DNA from: Escarpia spicata
Taxonomy: Eukaryota; Annelida; Polychaeta; Sabellida; Siboglinidae
Reading direction: 5' to 3'
Assembly (NCBI GenBank): GCA_963995525.1
Contig: OZ023208.1
Coordinates: 21,101,710 to 21,165,709, forward strand
Length of the DNA: 64,000 bases
This document shows positions 45,533-55,909 of this stretch, in pieces (position 1 is the stretch's first letter; the number at the start of each line of letters is the position of its first letter). A program made the translations under genes and the position numbers. A model generated the notes under the pieces. The model made no database searches. It was not told where the DNA came from and saw only the letters and a program-made list of their open reading frames with translations.

Positions 45533-47636
45533 TTAAGGGGGCTCTATACTTTCAAAATTGAAATTTCATAAATAATTTCCAATTTTATGTTTTATGTTTT
45601 TTTGGAATGCTATATCATTTGGCAAAACATTTGCTAAGTTGCTGTTTCCCTAGAAGCTCCTATTAAAACAAAAAAAACATTAGTTCGACCCCATCCGCAG
45701 GTGAATTGTTATTTAAATTACCCTGCTATTACATAAAATGCTATAACTTTCTAATTATTAAATATTTTAATTTAATTGTTTCTGTATTGCCATGTTTGGT
45801 CACCATACTTGCCTTACCAAGATGTGGCCCCAATGGGTTTAATCAAGGAATTTCATTGGCTAAGATACGCCAAAGTTAATGATGTACAGCCCGATTGGCC
45901 AATCACAGCAGTTCTTACAAGCTGCGTTAGCATACTGGTACTTCCTGTTTACTAGCGCAAGCAAACAATTGTTACCGTGTTTACACTGTTCCAATCAAGT
46001 TTTACTCTTATTTTACCACATTTACCATGCCTCCAACAAAACACAGAACAATAAGAAAGGCATAGCGTAAGTTCCATGGTAATAGACACACAATTCAGCC
46101 ACAATTTGATGGTAGTAATGTGGACACTGTGCGTACGCCGGGGCTAGAGCCTGAGCCAGAACTGCCGACAACCTGTACTGACAGACAGTGACAGTGACAC
46201 TGACAGGCAGGTTGTGCCGGATGGTAATGTCGATAATGACAATAGCACTAGTGGCATATCTGCATCTCAAATGAAACTTGCAAACACTGACTGGTCCAAT
46301 TTTGGAGAAAACACTTCCAACTTTGGAATATTTGACATATCAATACTGTGCTCTGTGATAAACAGCTGTGCCATGTGTGCTGTGTGTAAATGTGGGCATT
46401 TGTGTCTGACAGAAAACAGCCAAGTTAAAATGGGATTGTCACGGCAGTTCATTCTGGCATGCAATGACGAGAGTTGTGACTTTGAGGTAAATTTTTTCTC
46501 GTCGCAGAGATGTAGAGGATCTCGGGCATTTGAAGTGAACCGCCGATTCGTTGCTGGGATGCGGACAGTTGGAGCAGGATTCTCTGACATGGAGACATTG
46601 TGTGGGATACTAAACATGCCGCCAGCTATGACGCCTCATACGTATGCAGAAACATTACACGACATTGCAGATGCTACTCAAGTGTGTCGATGGCCTAACA
46701 CAAAATGCTGTCGAAAGACTTAATTCTGTCGTATGGGGAAAATGTCCGAAAGAAATATTTGTTGGAACTACAACAGTGCAACTGGCCCTAGGTGATGCTG
46801 TAGCACACTACAATGATGGCACTGTCTCAATGGCTAGAGTCCTTCAAAAACTTGGCATAACACCGGGAACACACACAGTGAAATGCCTTGTCGCAACGGA
46901 CAAAAAGCGGATAAGGCAAGCAATAAGGCGCTCTCTTGAGGCACAGAAGGACATCCGGCAGGCAAAGCGACAGCGGCGATTGGCCTGCGAGGACACCCAA
47001 CTACTGTCAGAAGGGATAACATATGAAGCAGGAGCATTTTAAAACCCCATAAACGCACTTTTCTGGTAAGTTTACACAGATAACCATAAAAAAGTAGCCA
47101 ACTGTATTTTCACATCGTTTTTTCTCATAAATACTTTTTTGGTGTTTTTCTAGTCTTGGGACAGTGATAAATCAAACAGTTTTCAACATAAGGCTATGCA
47201 ATTTTCACTGTTGCTTGCCCTCACTGTATTGAATGCACTGAACTAGGAGTTTAATAAAATGAGGTAATTTGTGAATTTTTTGCTGTTTTGAAATAATTGT
47301 AAATTTGGATGTTTTTATAGCAAATATGAACGTCAAATTAAAAAATCTTAAAAACGGAATACATATAAAATCCTAGTTCAGTGCATAGAATGTATCTTTC
47401 TCAAAAAGATGCAGAAAACACCATCTTTCTATGTTGAGTAGTTTTTAAGATACAGATGTTCTCGTGGTCGACAAAAAATCCAAGATGGCGTCCATTTTCA
47501 TGACATCCGATTGGTCGATTTCAAATTTTTTCTTTTTTTCTTGTACATCATACTCCATTGTGTACATTGGAATGCAAATAAGTGTTTTAATACAAATCAC
47601 AGCATTTTTTCTTCTGAAAGTATAGAGCCCCCTTAA
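45533..47636 (+). mobile_element. TTAA-flanked DNA transposon (Kolobok-like), internally deleted
   Basis: Terminal inverted repeats GGGGGCTCTATACTTTCA (from 45537) and its reverse complement (ending 47632) are each bordered by TTAA (45533-45536 and 47633-47636). TTAA is the target duplication of Kolobok and piggyBac elements. The element is 2.1 kb and carries on the plus strand a transposase with its N- and C-terminal parts but without the centre. It probably needs a relative's transposase in trans. Both ends look intact, so excision or cross-mobilisation is conceivable. Confidence 0.88.
46027..47042 (+). pseudogene. transposase, N- and C-terminal parts joined across an internal deletion
   Basis: The likely start is MPPTKHRTIRKA at 46027, interrupted by a stop; the frame reopens by 46214. 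The N-terminal domain has Cys pairs (CAMCAVCKCG; CNDESCDFEV), then GLSRQFILAC, AFEVNRRFVAGMRTVGAGFS and ETLCGILNMPP. This looks like the Mutator-like transposase domain seen in many invertebrate TTAA elements. Near 46680 the frame changes and the C-terminal part follows: NAVERLNSVVWGKCPKEIFV, QLALGDAVAHYNDG, VLQKLGITPG and a basic tail ending at 47042. The central catalytic DDE region, normally several hundred residues, is missing. The family name is from memory of the motifs, not a search. Confidence 0.78.
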
Positions 47637-47755
47637 GTCAGATGCGTTTGTCTACCTGGTCTGCAGCTTGTAAGAAATACACTCGTTACACATCTTCAGT
47701 TGTTGATTGTTGAGAATAGCTTCTTTGACAGTCGGTAGTTACTTTAATCAGCATA

Positions 47756-48490
47756 CTAAAAATAATTTCGTTTAATGATAATGAATGTGAAATGAATTAT
47801 TTTATATGATGTTGACGAGTTGGCAGCGTCTCTACTTTGTGGTGTTGATGTTGACGAGTTGGCAGCGTCTCTACTTCGTGGTGTTACCGCGACAACATGG
47901 CGTCGAGCAACATTCATCCGCTTCAGTAAGACGATAGCCATGACACTGTATGCCTAAATCTCGACGACGAACGTTACATTCGCGAGTGCTGTAGAGAGGA
48001 TGATATAGATGTGGTTGACGCCAAATATCAGTGTCGCACATAAAATCGCTGAATAACAAATAGACCCTGTAGCAATGGCAGCGAGCGCCTTTTTCGCCCT
48101 TCTAGTGCTGATGGTGAACTTGTGCGGCTTAGCTACGGCCAGGCAGCGTTCAGCGCCAAGAAATGCAAGCAGACATGTGGAGAAGATTAAGTACGCGTTG
48201 AACAGATATATGACTGTGATCCTTTTTATGTTTTGGAGACCACCATTTAGTAATATTACGATATACATGCATATCGCTGTGTCGACAATACTCCACGCAA
48301 ACATGTACGCCCAGATAAATGTCGTCATCCTTCGAAAGTACAAGATTGCCACAAATAGGTTTCCTGGTATGCGAAGATGGCACACCAAAGACAGTATTTG
48401 ATTTGTTGAAGTGTGTAAACTGTCCAAATTCGAAATTGTTTGTTCTGTAGTCGATATATTGTAAAATGATGAAACACTAGCTGGTTTCAT
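47756..48490 (-). pseudogene. orphan rhodopsin-like GPCR pseudogene (paralogue of 53960-54946)
   Basis: The minus strand starts MKPASVSSFYNISTTEQT and follows the intact paralogue through TM1 (RIPGNLFVAILYF), TM2, TM3 (GAERCLAVAKPHKF), TM4 and into TM5, where FVVEI is followed by TAG in place of the paralogue's TTG Leu (47952-47954). The frame then continues AYSVMAIVLLKRMNVARR into loop 3, where a ~36-bp segment coding for SRDAANSSTS is tandemly duplicated (about 47812-47885). Homology ends there; TM6 and TM7 are lost and the last residues are unrelated. Several substitutions replace conserved residues. Its 5' flank also matches the paralogue's, so this is a segmental duplication, not a retrocopy. 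Confidence 0.9.
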
Positions 48491-48900
48491 GTCGTTGTTT
48501 TTCCTGTTCTGAAATACGTTCTAAATGATTGTGAGGAGGTCGTCCAGTATTTATATGTGGTTGTTTAATACTGTCTGTTACAACATCATCAGGATCAACT
48601 AACTTGTGTGTATCAGTGATATCATATCACCTTTCAAAGTTCTACACTGAACTCAAACATCGGTTTTGTTGCAGTTAATGCTCGTTGTGTTCCATTGTTC
48701 CATCCGTGTGTTTGTCTTGAGTCTAGCCTCTGTACGTCAACCACACACATGAAGTCCCAGTAGCGCACAATATGCCCGAACTGATGCCGACATAGGTACT
48801 GCTGCCGACGGCGATGCCGTGTTCATAGCTGGCTCTATACCATATAAGCTCTTTTAAATCAATGTACACACGCACGCCGAAGAAGAAATAATTTTATTGT
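48491..48900. repeat. duplicated 5' flank of the GPCR pair, copy 1 (no SINE)
   Basis: Corresponds to 54947-55690 with the SINE missing. Shared words include ATACTGTCTG, CAACATCATCAGGATCAACTA, GTAGCGCAC and CATATAAGCTCTTT/CTATAAGCTCTTT. This copy keeps the apparent pre-insertion site (GAAATACGTTCT) near 48512-48524. Confidence 0.8.
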
Positions 48901-49499
48901 ATCCGTAATACCTGCCTCGCTCAATAAGTGGCACGGTCGCTGTCTGTGATGATACATGAGGATAACGATTAATCGTAGACGAGCCTGTCACATATAATAT
49001 CAACATAGGCAGATGCAGGTTGGGCCTGCGAGCCCGAGCCCCCAAACCTTTGGAATTTGGCCGCGCTATGCCTGCGCTAGAGTGACGTGCCCCAGACCTG
49101 TTGCATGTGTCCCTTAGACCTGTTGAATGTGCCCTCGAAAGTGTGAACGTCGCCTCGAAACATGTTTAACAGCACCTCCACCCCTTGTTCCGATGTCAGT
49201 ATCCGACGACATCAGAGGTATCGAGCTGAAGCTCCGGCTCAATGTCTGCGTAAACTGCATGGCATGTCCCCCTTAGACATGTTGAATGTGCCCCCGAAAT
49301 TGTAAACGTCGCCGCAAAAATTCAACTTCCACCGAATATGAATTTCGTTCGGTCACCAGTGTTTTTTTTGGGATCCGCAGTGGAAGTGCAACTGGAAGTT
49401 TGGGTCTCCTCTAGATTACCCTCTCTGGATCCGCTCCTGATCAATACATTATCATCTGTGATTTAGATGCACCTGGATACTAAACAAAACTAAACACGG
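48901..49499. repeat. short direct duplication in non-coding DNA
   Basis: CTTAGACCTGTTGAATGTGC with GTGAACGTCGCC (49112-49160) recurs as CTTAGACATGTTGAATGTGC with GTAAACGTCGCC (49270-49315). No gene is visible. Confidence 0.7.
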
Positions 49500-50492
49500 T
49501 AACCAAACCTGATCAAGAACAGCTATGAAGGAACGGGCTGCAGAGTAATCCATGGTGGACAGCTCACGAGTCGCTTTCAATTGAAGACAGGAGTTAGACA
49601 AACTATCTGCTGTCCCTTTTTTCTGTCCATTGATTGGATTATGAAGAAATGCATAAAGCAGAGGATGAATAGAATCCAGCGGATGCTATGGACGAAACTG
49701 GAAGACCTAGTTGGTGTGGCTCTCCTGTCCTACGACTACCAGCAGATGTAAGACAAGACAACATAACTAGCAGCCATCTCCTCACAAATGGGCCTCAACA
49801 TCCGTAAAGGAAAGACGAAGGTCCTCAATGTCAATACAGTCAGCACTGACCAAGTCACACTGGAAAGGAGTGCACTTGAAGAGATAGAGACCTTCGCCTA
49901 CCTGGGCAGTGTAGTCGATTAGCCTGGCAGCACAGACCCAGATGCCAGAGCAAAGAAATTGGCAAGGCGAGCGTAGGACTTCTACAGCTCAAGAACACCG
50001 GGAGCTCCAAAGTGCTATCATTACACACAAAGATCCGGCTGTTTAACTCCAATGTGTAGTCTGTCCTACTGTACGGAGCCGAGACGTGGAGGACAACCAA
50101 CACTACCATCAACATAGTGCAGAGCTTCAACAACTGCCTAAGAAGAATACTCCAAATCTGCTGGCCAGTCACGATCATCACCATTGACTTGTGGAAGAGG
50201 ACACACCAACTGCCTGCCGAAGATAGATGATATCAGAAGAAGAATATGGGGAGGGGTGGAATGGTTACATGCACCAGAAACCAGCATCAAACATCACAAG
50301 GCAAGTCTTGACATGGAATCCCCAACGTAATAGAAAAAGAGGCCGGCGAAGGGACCTCCAGACACCAAGCAGACGAGCTACACCTGGAAACAGCTGGAGA
50401 GAAGTGCCTAGGACAGACGACTCTGGAGAGCTGTTGTCGACGACCTATGTCCCAAGAAGGAAGATGGGCAAAGGTAAGTAAGTAAGTAAGTG
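49500..50492 (+). mobile_element. LINE RT C-terminal half, heavily frameshifted (RTE/Jockey-like)
   Basis: Plus-strand pieces in order: RQELDKLSAVPFFCPLIGLI, RNRIQRMLWTKLEDLVGVAL, ISSQMGLNIRKGKTKVLNVN, ALEEIETFAYLGSVVD, SVLLYGAETWRTTNT, NCLRRILQICWP, and finally NITRQVLTWNPQRNRKRGRR and SGELLSTTYVPRRKMGKGK. The last are typical of the conserved LINE tail GH-LRK...NI.RQAL.WNPQGKR..GRP. It ends in a (TAAG)n microsatellite at 50475-50490, a plausible 3' terminus. At least five frame changes. The palm YADD is altered or lost. The clade is uncertain. Confidence 0.75.
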
Positions 50493-50639
50493 TACTGTTT
50501 CGCGTGCAGTAGTAGCAACACAACAGTGAAGCAAGAAGAGCTGTGTTTTACCATTTCGTTGTGAACAGATTGAACAAGATGGCAGGTGGACAAGGAAGCC
50601 TTTGGGCTTATCGAGAGTCGAATATTTTTTTATCTACGC

Positions 50640-51165
50640 GTATCCCGCCCCTTTAAGGTATATGTCGATTTTATTTTTAAACAATATTCACGCTACTAGC
50701 AACAATACAATCAGGAGATAATATGTTCCATTCATTTACACTCCTTTGTGAGAATTATAACTTTCTTATATCTAATCTACACTGCTCCTTTACTAATGTA
50801 ACTTCGTGTTCTCTGGTCCTTCTATCTTTCTTAACTCAAAAAAATATGTATATCAATATTTTCATAACTATTTAATATGTTAAACACTTCTATCTGATCT
50901 CCTGTCAATCTCCTGCTCTCTAGTGCTAGTAAACGACATTCTTGTATGCGTATTTCTTAACTCTTTCTAACATATCTATGTTCTTCCTGCGATATGGCCT
51001 CCACTCTTGAATACAATATTCTAAATAAGGCCTAACTATTGTTTTGTGCAGCGGTAACATTAGCTTTTCTTCCTTAAACTTTATATTTCGACTAATTAAT
51101 CCAAGGATTTGATTTCCCTTTGAAGCAGCAATACCGCACTGCTCTGAAACCTTCATATCAGCACT
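50640..51165 (-). mobile_element. CR1 LINE RT C-terminus and tail
   Basis: The minus strand reads MKVSEQCGIAASKGNQILGL, NIKFKEEKLMLPLHKTIVRP, YLEYCIQEWRPYRRKNIDML, then in shifted frames GDQIEVFNIL, RTRGHEVTLVKEQCRLDIRK and EWNILSPDC..ASSVN. This is the classic thumb and C-terminus of CR1 reverse transcriptases, in the right style to be the missing 3' part of the family at 1-3345. A deletion sits near 50935, and several frameshifts follow. Confidence 0.82.
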
Positions 51166-51535
51166 ACTGGTTAATCATATTTTCTTTTACAGTACTACTT
51201 AATACAGAACCCCCCATTGTATATATTCGTTCCCATAACCAGAAGTGAAGTTTATACCCATCGCCCTGGGGGTGAAGACCTCTGACTTTTCTTTGCACGG
51301 GCACTAAACGTATTGTTACTTTGCACAGGCCTGCTGAGCGCGAACAATCATACGACCTGTAATATTGTCATTGATTATCGCCAACCCACTCTTTAATAAC
51401 CTAGAAATTTATATTATTTTTAGTACAATTATACAGTTTTATAATATTTTATTATTTTCAATTATTTATATCTTTATGAAACATTATCATTTTATTCTTC
51501 ACCATTTTGAGGAAAGTACACTGTCACCAAGACAA
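51166..51535. other. unassigned AT-rich stretch
   Basis: Only an Ile/Phe-rich plus-strand frame from 51365, which overlaps the 5' end of the next element. Confidence 0.4.
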
Positions 51536-52225
51536 TGTCACCAGCATTTTTATTGTGTGTTTTATTGTTATCCTGTTTTGCTGCTTCGAGAGGTCACGAT
51601 TTTACGCTGTGCAAGCCACTTAGTCCACAACGGTCGGCTGTCATTTTAACAGTTTCTCAGTACATGAGAACATAACATTCCTTGTCACATCTTCACCGTT
51701 TGCCATGTCTTAATCTTTGCTTTAATAGAAAGTTACTGCCAATTCCTCGCTCTAAGCCAACGTTTAAATTGGCAATTATTTTACTACTAACAGGAGATGT
51801 AAGTCTTATATTAGGCTAAGACTATCGCAACAGCTCTTGTTAGCAACATATTAGATTGTTGCAATTCCCTCCTTCACAATATTGCTATCAAGGATATTGC
51901 AAAACTACAACGTGTCCCCGTGCGATATCGCATTATGTTTAAGATCTGCACAATCACCTACCAAGCCCTTTCATCCAAACAACCTAGTTATTTACACTCA
52001 ATGTTCACACCAGCTAGACAAGCCAGACAACTTCGGTCGGCTAGTTCGAAGTTGCTATCTGTTCCTAGAGTTAAGACAAAGGCTGGAACTCGAGCTTTTT
52101 CAGTTGCCGCGCCAACTATATGGAATTCGCTTCCCGTTAATATTAAATCAGCAGAAAATATGATTTCATTTCGTCGTCACCTCAAAACCTATCTTTTCAA
52201 TATCGCCTATCCTCCCTAGCTTACT
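51536..52225 (+). mobile_element. internally deleted L2/CR1-like LINE: leader and 2A-like start joined to the RT C-terminus
   Basis: The element starts MSPAFLLCVLLLSCFAASRG (51537), the same leader as at 42531, soon broken by a stop. Further on it keeps RKLLPIPRSKPTFKLAIILL and LTGDVSLILG, the degraded 2A-like motif. Immediately afterwards comes SNILDCCNSLLHNIAIKDIA, the start of the RT C-terminal region, then LQR joined directly to VPVRYRIMFKICTITYQALS (about 40 residues missing there) and the tail ASSKLLSVPRV, FSVAAPTIWNSLP, FRRHLKTYLFNIAYPP-stop at 52219. The endonuclease and RT core, over 2 kb, are gone. It resembles a non-autonomous derivative. Confidence 0.8.
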
Positions 52226-52334
52226 AGCACATCCATCAATTTGTTGACGACTATCGCCTATCACACGAGTATGAGAATGCTTAATCCTTTGGTTCTGGTG
52301 CGCCACTGAGCTCGGATTGTCTGAGGATATTGGC

Positions 52335-52722
52335 GCGTTAGAAGTTATTTATTATTATTATAAAAGCAAAAACAAATACGCCTTTAACAGTCTCTTGAAC
52401 GCATCAGTCGATGGAGCCTGGCGAAGAAAAGGGGATATATTGTACCACAGTGTGGGGGCAGCCACAGAGAAAGCTATGTCCCCCAGCCGCGTCCTGGACA
52501 TGGCATCTCAAGCAGCAACCTGCTCTAAAGACGTAGTGTCCTTTGAGGATAGTGATGCACCAGCAATTCTTTGATGTAGGATGGTCCTTGTAGGTCAGTG
52601 TAAGGAAACTTAATTGCACACGGTACCTCACAGGCAGCCAATGCAGCGCGCAAAGGACAGGTGTGATACAAGACTGCCTCGGGACACGGGAAACAATGCG
52701 AGCGACTGTGTTCTGCACTCAT
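52335..52722 (-). mobile_element. L2-like LINE RT C-terminus, minus strand
   Basis: The minus strand reads MQNTVARIVSRVPRQSCITP, VLCALHWLPVRYRVQLSFLT, then, with frame changes, SYIKELLVHHYPQRTLR, RTRLGDIAFSVAAPTLWYN and DAFKRLLKAYLFLLL-stop. This is the standard L2/CR1-group C-terminus. It faces the element at 51536-52225 tail to tail, about 110 bases apart. It is a different subfamily (VQN..ARIV..LHWLPV retained). Confidence 0.8.
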
Positions 52723-52731
52723 TACTCATAC

Positions 52732-52860
52732 TAGTTAAAAAGGGGAAACAAAAACTGTCTAAGAAGTCTGTTTCCAGCACATAGCAAACCTAGAGTATAG
52801 GGTTAGGGTTATAATACAGTAATAGGGAATACAATACTAACAAGAACACAGGGTTGTGGA
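52732..52860 (+). repeat. direct repeat, copy 1
   Basis: GTTAAAAAGGGGAAACAAAA, CTGTTTCCAGCACATAGCAAA and CAGTAATAGGGAATACAATAC recur, diverged, at 53238-53330. The two copies enclose about 380 bases with no gene. This could be a decayed LTR pair or a segmental duplication. Confidence 0.6.
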
Positions 52861-53237
52861 TGAACACGAAGATTGTCATGCATTTTATTATGATGTGACC
52901 ACATGTCACATAATTAACCATAGCGTATTATATGTAGTCATACATCAATGCGATCTCCCTCTCAAACTACTACTACGCTAACTACAATACACATATAACA
53001 AAAACTGCTAAAACAGCAGGGATGGTGGGTGGGCGTTTTAAAAACTGGTCCCGAACAACGTGCGACTCACTCGTGCCGCTGTGCGATTCAAAGTGCGGAG
53101 TTGGCGCCAAATTTACAGCTACAACAGCTGTCTGGCGATAGGCGCAGCAGAACACGTAATATGTAAATTACCGAGCTAGCAACACACCCGATTAATAATG
53201 CGTTAAATATGTTTTAATCCACACATTAATCATACGG

Positions 53238-53330
53238 GTTAAAAAAGGAAACAAAAGCTATTTAAGAAGTCTCTTTCCAGCACACAGCAAATATATGCAG
53301 TAATATGGATTGCAATACCACAGACTCTTG
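53238..53330 (+). repeat. direct repeat, copy 2
   Basis: Partner of 52732-52860: GTTAAAAAAGGAAACAAAA, CTCTTTCCAGCACACAGCAAA and CAGTAATATGGATTGCAATAC. From here to 53740 no gene or further repeat is seen. Confidence 0.6.
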
Positions 53331-53746
53331 TATTTGATAGCGGTATCCAGGTAGTTCTAAACTGATCACATCATCTTGTCTGAACACACTAACTGCGCAT
53401 ACGTACGCAGTATAACTTAGGGCAGCTAAGTCCAATTTCTGAGAAAATTCACACAAATTTGACAAAGTAATTTTTTCGACAACAAAACGGGAATTTCGGT
53501 AGCTGTTTGTTTAAAGAATATTTCCCTAATAAACCACTGAAGTTTAAAATGTGATTGTAGTTGCAAATGGTTCGTTCGTATGAACTTTTTAGGCGCATCA
53601 CTCCAATAATGTACCAGTTGTTTTATTGTTATTAGAACATATGCTTAAAATATGAGTCGACCCGTAATCAAGTACACGGGATGTTGATCCAAGTGTAAAA
53701 TTTCTTACGTGAATCGCATAATCGTCAACGTCGCATGCATCTGGTG

Positions 53747-53956
<210 letters not shown>

Positions 53957-53959
53957 TAT

Positions 53960-54946
53960 TCAGCAGCAGTCATTCAGCCTGGCGCGAGTTTCCCGGTAGA
54001 ACTGTCGCACGTCGCTCCGGAACATCGGACTTATGAAGCTGTAGATGAACGGGTTGACGACGGAATTTATCGTGAACACCCGCCTGACGTCATCATGGAT
54101 GGGAAGACCGTAGTTCTTTAGGAAGAACGGCAGCCAAGACACAACGAAGACCACGGTGATGACGAATAGAAGAAACGTACCTCGCAATACATGCACGTCA
54201 ACCTTCGGTTTCGCCACCGATGGAGCCACTCCGTTGTCCGTGGTGGGAAAAGATGCTTTTAAGACCATCACGGTTGTCGCCGTAGATTCACTTCTTTGTG
54301 TTGATGTTGACGAGGCGACCGCTTCGCTACTTCGTGGCATTACCGCAACGATACCGACCTGATGTCGAGCAGCCTTCATTCGCTTCAACAAGATGATAGC
54401 CATGGCACTGTATGCCAAAATCACGACGACGAACGCTACATTCGCGAGTGCCGTACAAAGGATGATATAAATGTGGTTGAGGCCAAATATCAGTGTCGCA
54501 CACAATATCGCTGAATAACAAATAGACACAGACGCAATGGCAGCGAGCGCCTTTTTCGCCCTTCTAGTGCTGATGGTGAACTTGTGCGGCTTAGCTACGG
54601 CCAGGCAGCGTTCAACGGCAAGAAACGCCAGCAGACTCGTGGAGAAGATTAAGGACGCGTTGAACACGTAGATGACCGTGATTATTGTGATGTTTTGGAG
54701 ATCACCATTTAGTAACATTACGCTACACATGCAAATCGCTGTGTCGACAATGCTCAAAGCAAACATGTACGCCCTGATAGATGTCGTCATCCTTCGAAAG
54801 TACACGACGGCCACAAATAGGTTTCCTGGTATGCCCAGAGCGCACATCAAAGACAGTATAACATTTGTGTGTAGACTATCTGAATTCGAAATGGTTTCTT
54901 CAGTAGTCGATATATTGTAAAATGATGAAACGCTAGCAGGTTCCAT
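53960..54946 (-). CDS. orphan rhodopsin-like (class A) GPCR, intact and intronless
   Basis: 328 codons, Met at 54946, TGA at 53960-53962; the start is supported by the paralogue at 48490. There is an N-glycosylation site at Asn11. TM1 about 28-50 with Gly41-Asn42; TM2 about 59-79 with Asp68; TM3 about 88-111 followed by Glu112-Arg113-Cys114 in place of D/E-R-Y; TM4 133-155; TM5 160-187; a Ser/Thr-rich loop 3 (188-253); TM6 254-276 with S-W271-L-P273; TM7 with N298-P-F-I-Y302; short tail ending DCC. It would sit in the plasma membrane and signal through a G protein; the ligand is unknown. Oddities: no obvious Cys at the top of TM3, a very short second extracellular loop (so probably no canonical disulfide), and Ser for the Cys of CWxP. 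Confidence 0.92.
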   Translation of the reverse strand: MEPASVSSFYNISTTEETISNSDSLHTNVILSLMCALGIPGNLFVAVVYFRRMTTSIRAYMFALSIVDTAICMCSVMLLNGDLQNITIITVIYVFNASLIFSTSLLAFLAVERCLAVAKPHKFTISTRRAKKALAAIASVSICYSAILCATLIFGLNHIYIILCTALANVAFVVVILAYSAMAIILLKRMKAARHQVGIVAVMPRSSEAVASSTSTQRSESTATTVMVLKASFPTTDNGVAPSVAKPKVDVHVLRGTFLLFVITVVFVVSWLPFFLKNYGLPIHDDVRRVFTINSVVNPFIYSFISPMFRSDVRQFYRETRARLNDCC

Positions 54947-54989
54947 TGCGTTGATTGCAACTTGCTGTTCCTATTTTGAAGTAAACGTA

Positions 54990-55298
54990 TGGTCTTATGT
55001 AGCGCAGTATTCAGTCCTTAGGATGCTTAAAGTTTACTCCCTGATATATATATTCAATCGATCACCATCTCGACATTTCTCGAAAGAATTCAGCGACGGT
55101 GCAATTATTGCGCGAAAACAATTCATACACATATATCCATCATTGTCTGCAGCCATGTACTCACTCATACAGCTGAACGAACTGAAGCAACGTAGAATGC
55201 AGGAATGTTCACAATGTTCGATACGTCAGCAAAGGATTCCAACCCGGGTGCTGTCAGTTGATAGTCCGATGCTCCAGACACTGCGCCACTGCGCTCCA
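54990..55298 (-). mobile_element. tRNA-derived SINE, copy 2, upstream of the GPCR start
   Basis: The minus strand starts GGAGCGCAGTGGCGCAGTGT, an A-box-like head, and continues CATCGGACTATCAACTGACA and CCCGGGTTGGAATCC, a good B box. It ends GGACTGAATACTGCGCTACA about 45 bases before the GPCR ATG. Flanking GAAGTAAACG and AAGTACG may be a target duplication. The paralogous flank at 48.5 kb has no SINE. Compared with 37288-37560 it is the better-preserved copy of the internal promoter. Confidence 0.85.
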
Positions 55299-55690
55299 CA
55301 AGTACGTTCTAGAACACTGTGTGAAAGTCGTCGGGTGTTTATTAATGATTGTTCGATACTGTCTGCCACAACATCATCAGGATCAACTAAATTGTTCATC
55401 AGCGATATCGCTAATTACCCAACATCACCTCACCTTTTCACATCGTTAATACAAGAATGTACTTTCTGCGTTTCAACCAGCCCTTTTTCTTATGTGGAGT
55501 CTTGTCTCTATACGCCAACCTCGCATCATTCGAAGTCACAGTAGCGCACGATGTGCCTGAAGTGACGCCGATGTGTGTACTGTTGCGTGGTTGTGTTCAT
55601 TACTATTCGCTCTACGCCCTATAAGCTCTTTGAAGTCAATATCTACGCATGTGATGACGGGGGGATCCCGATATAATTTTATTACATTTG
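55299..55690. repeat. duplicated 5' flank of the GPCR pair, copy 2
   Basis: Matches 48513-48900 beyond the SINE. Contains no convincing gene; the 197-codon plus frame at 54951-55544 crosses the SINE and is fortuitous. Confidence 0.8.
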
Positions 55691-55909
55691 TAATGTATCA
55701 CGTGCTGGTACACGCACTAACACTTTCCTAAGTAGATGTGAAATGGATACTGTGGAATGAATTCTGGTGTCAACAACGATGTCGTGTTAATCACTGGCCC
55801 TACACTCTACACGCTCGTTGTAATCAATATATATACGCATGTGGTTACAGGAAAGAAGTAGATATAATTGTACATTGTACTACATTCGTAATATTTAACA
55901 ACTCAATGC

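Noticed and set aside
52798..52815. TTAGGG-like word suggesting an interstitial telomere
   Set aside because: Only about one and a half units.
54951..55544. 197-codon plus-strand frame upstream of the GPCR
   Set aside because: Crosses the antisense SINE and duplicated flank; no homologue and no conservation in the paralogous flank.
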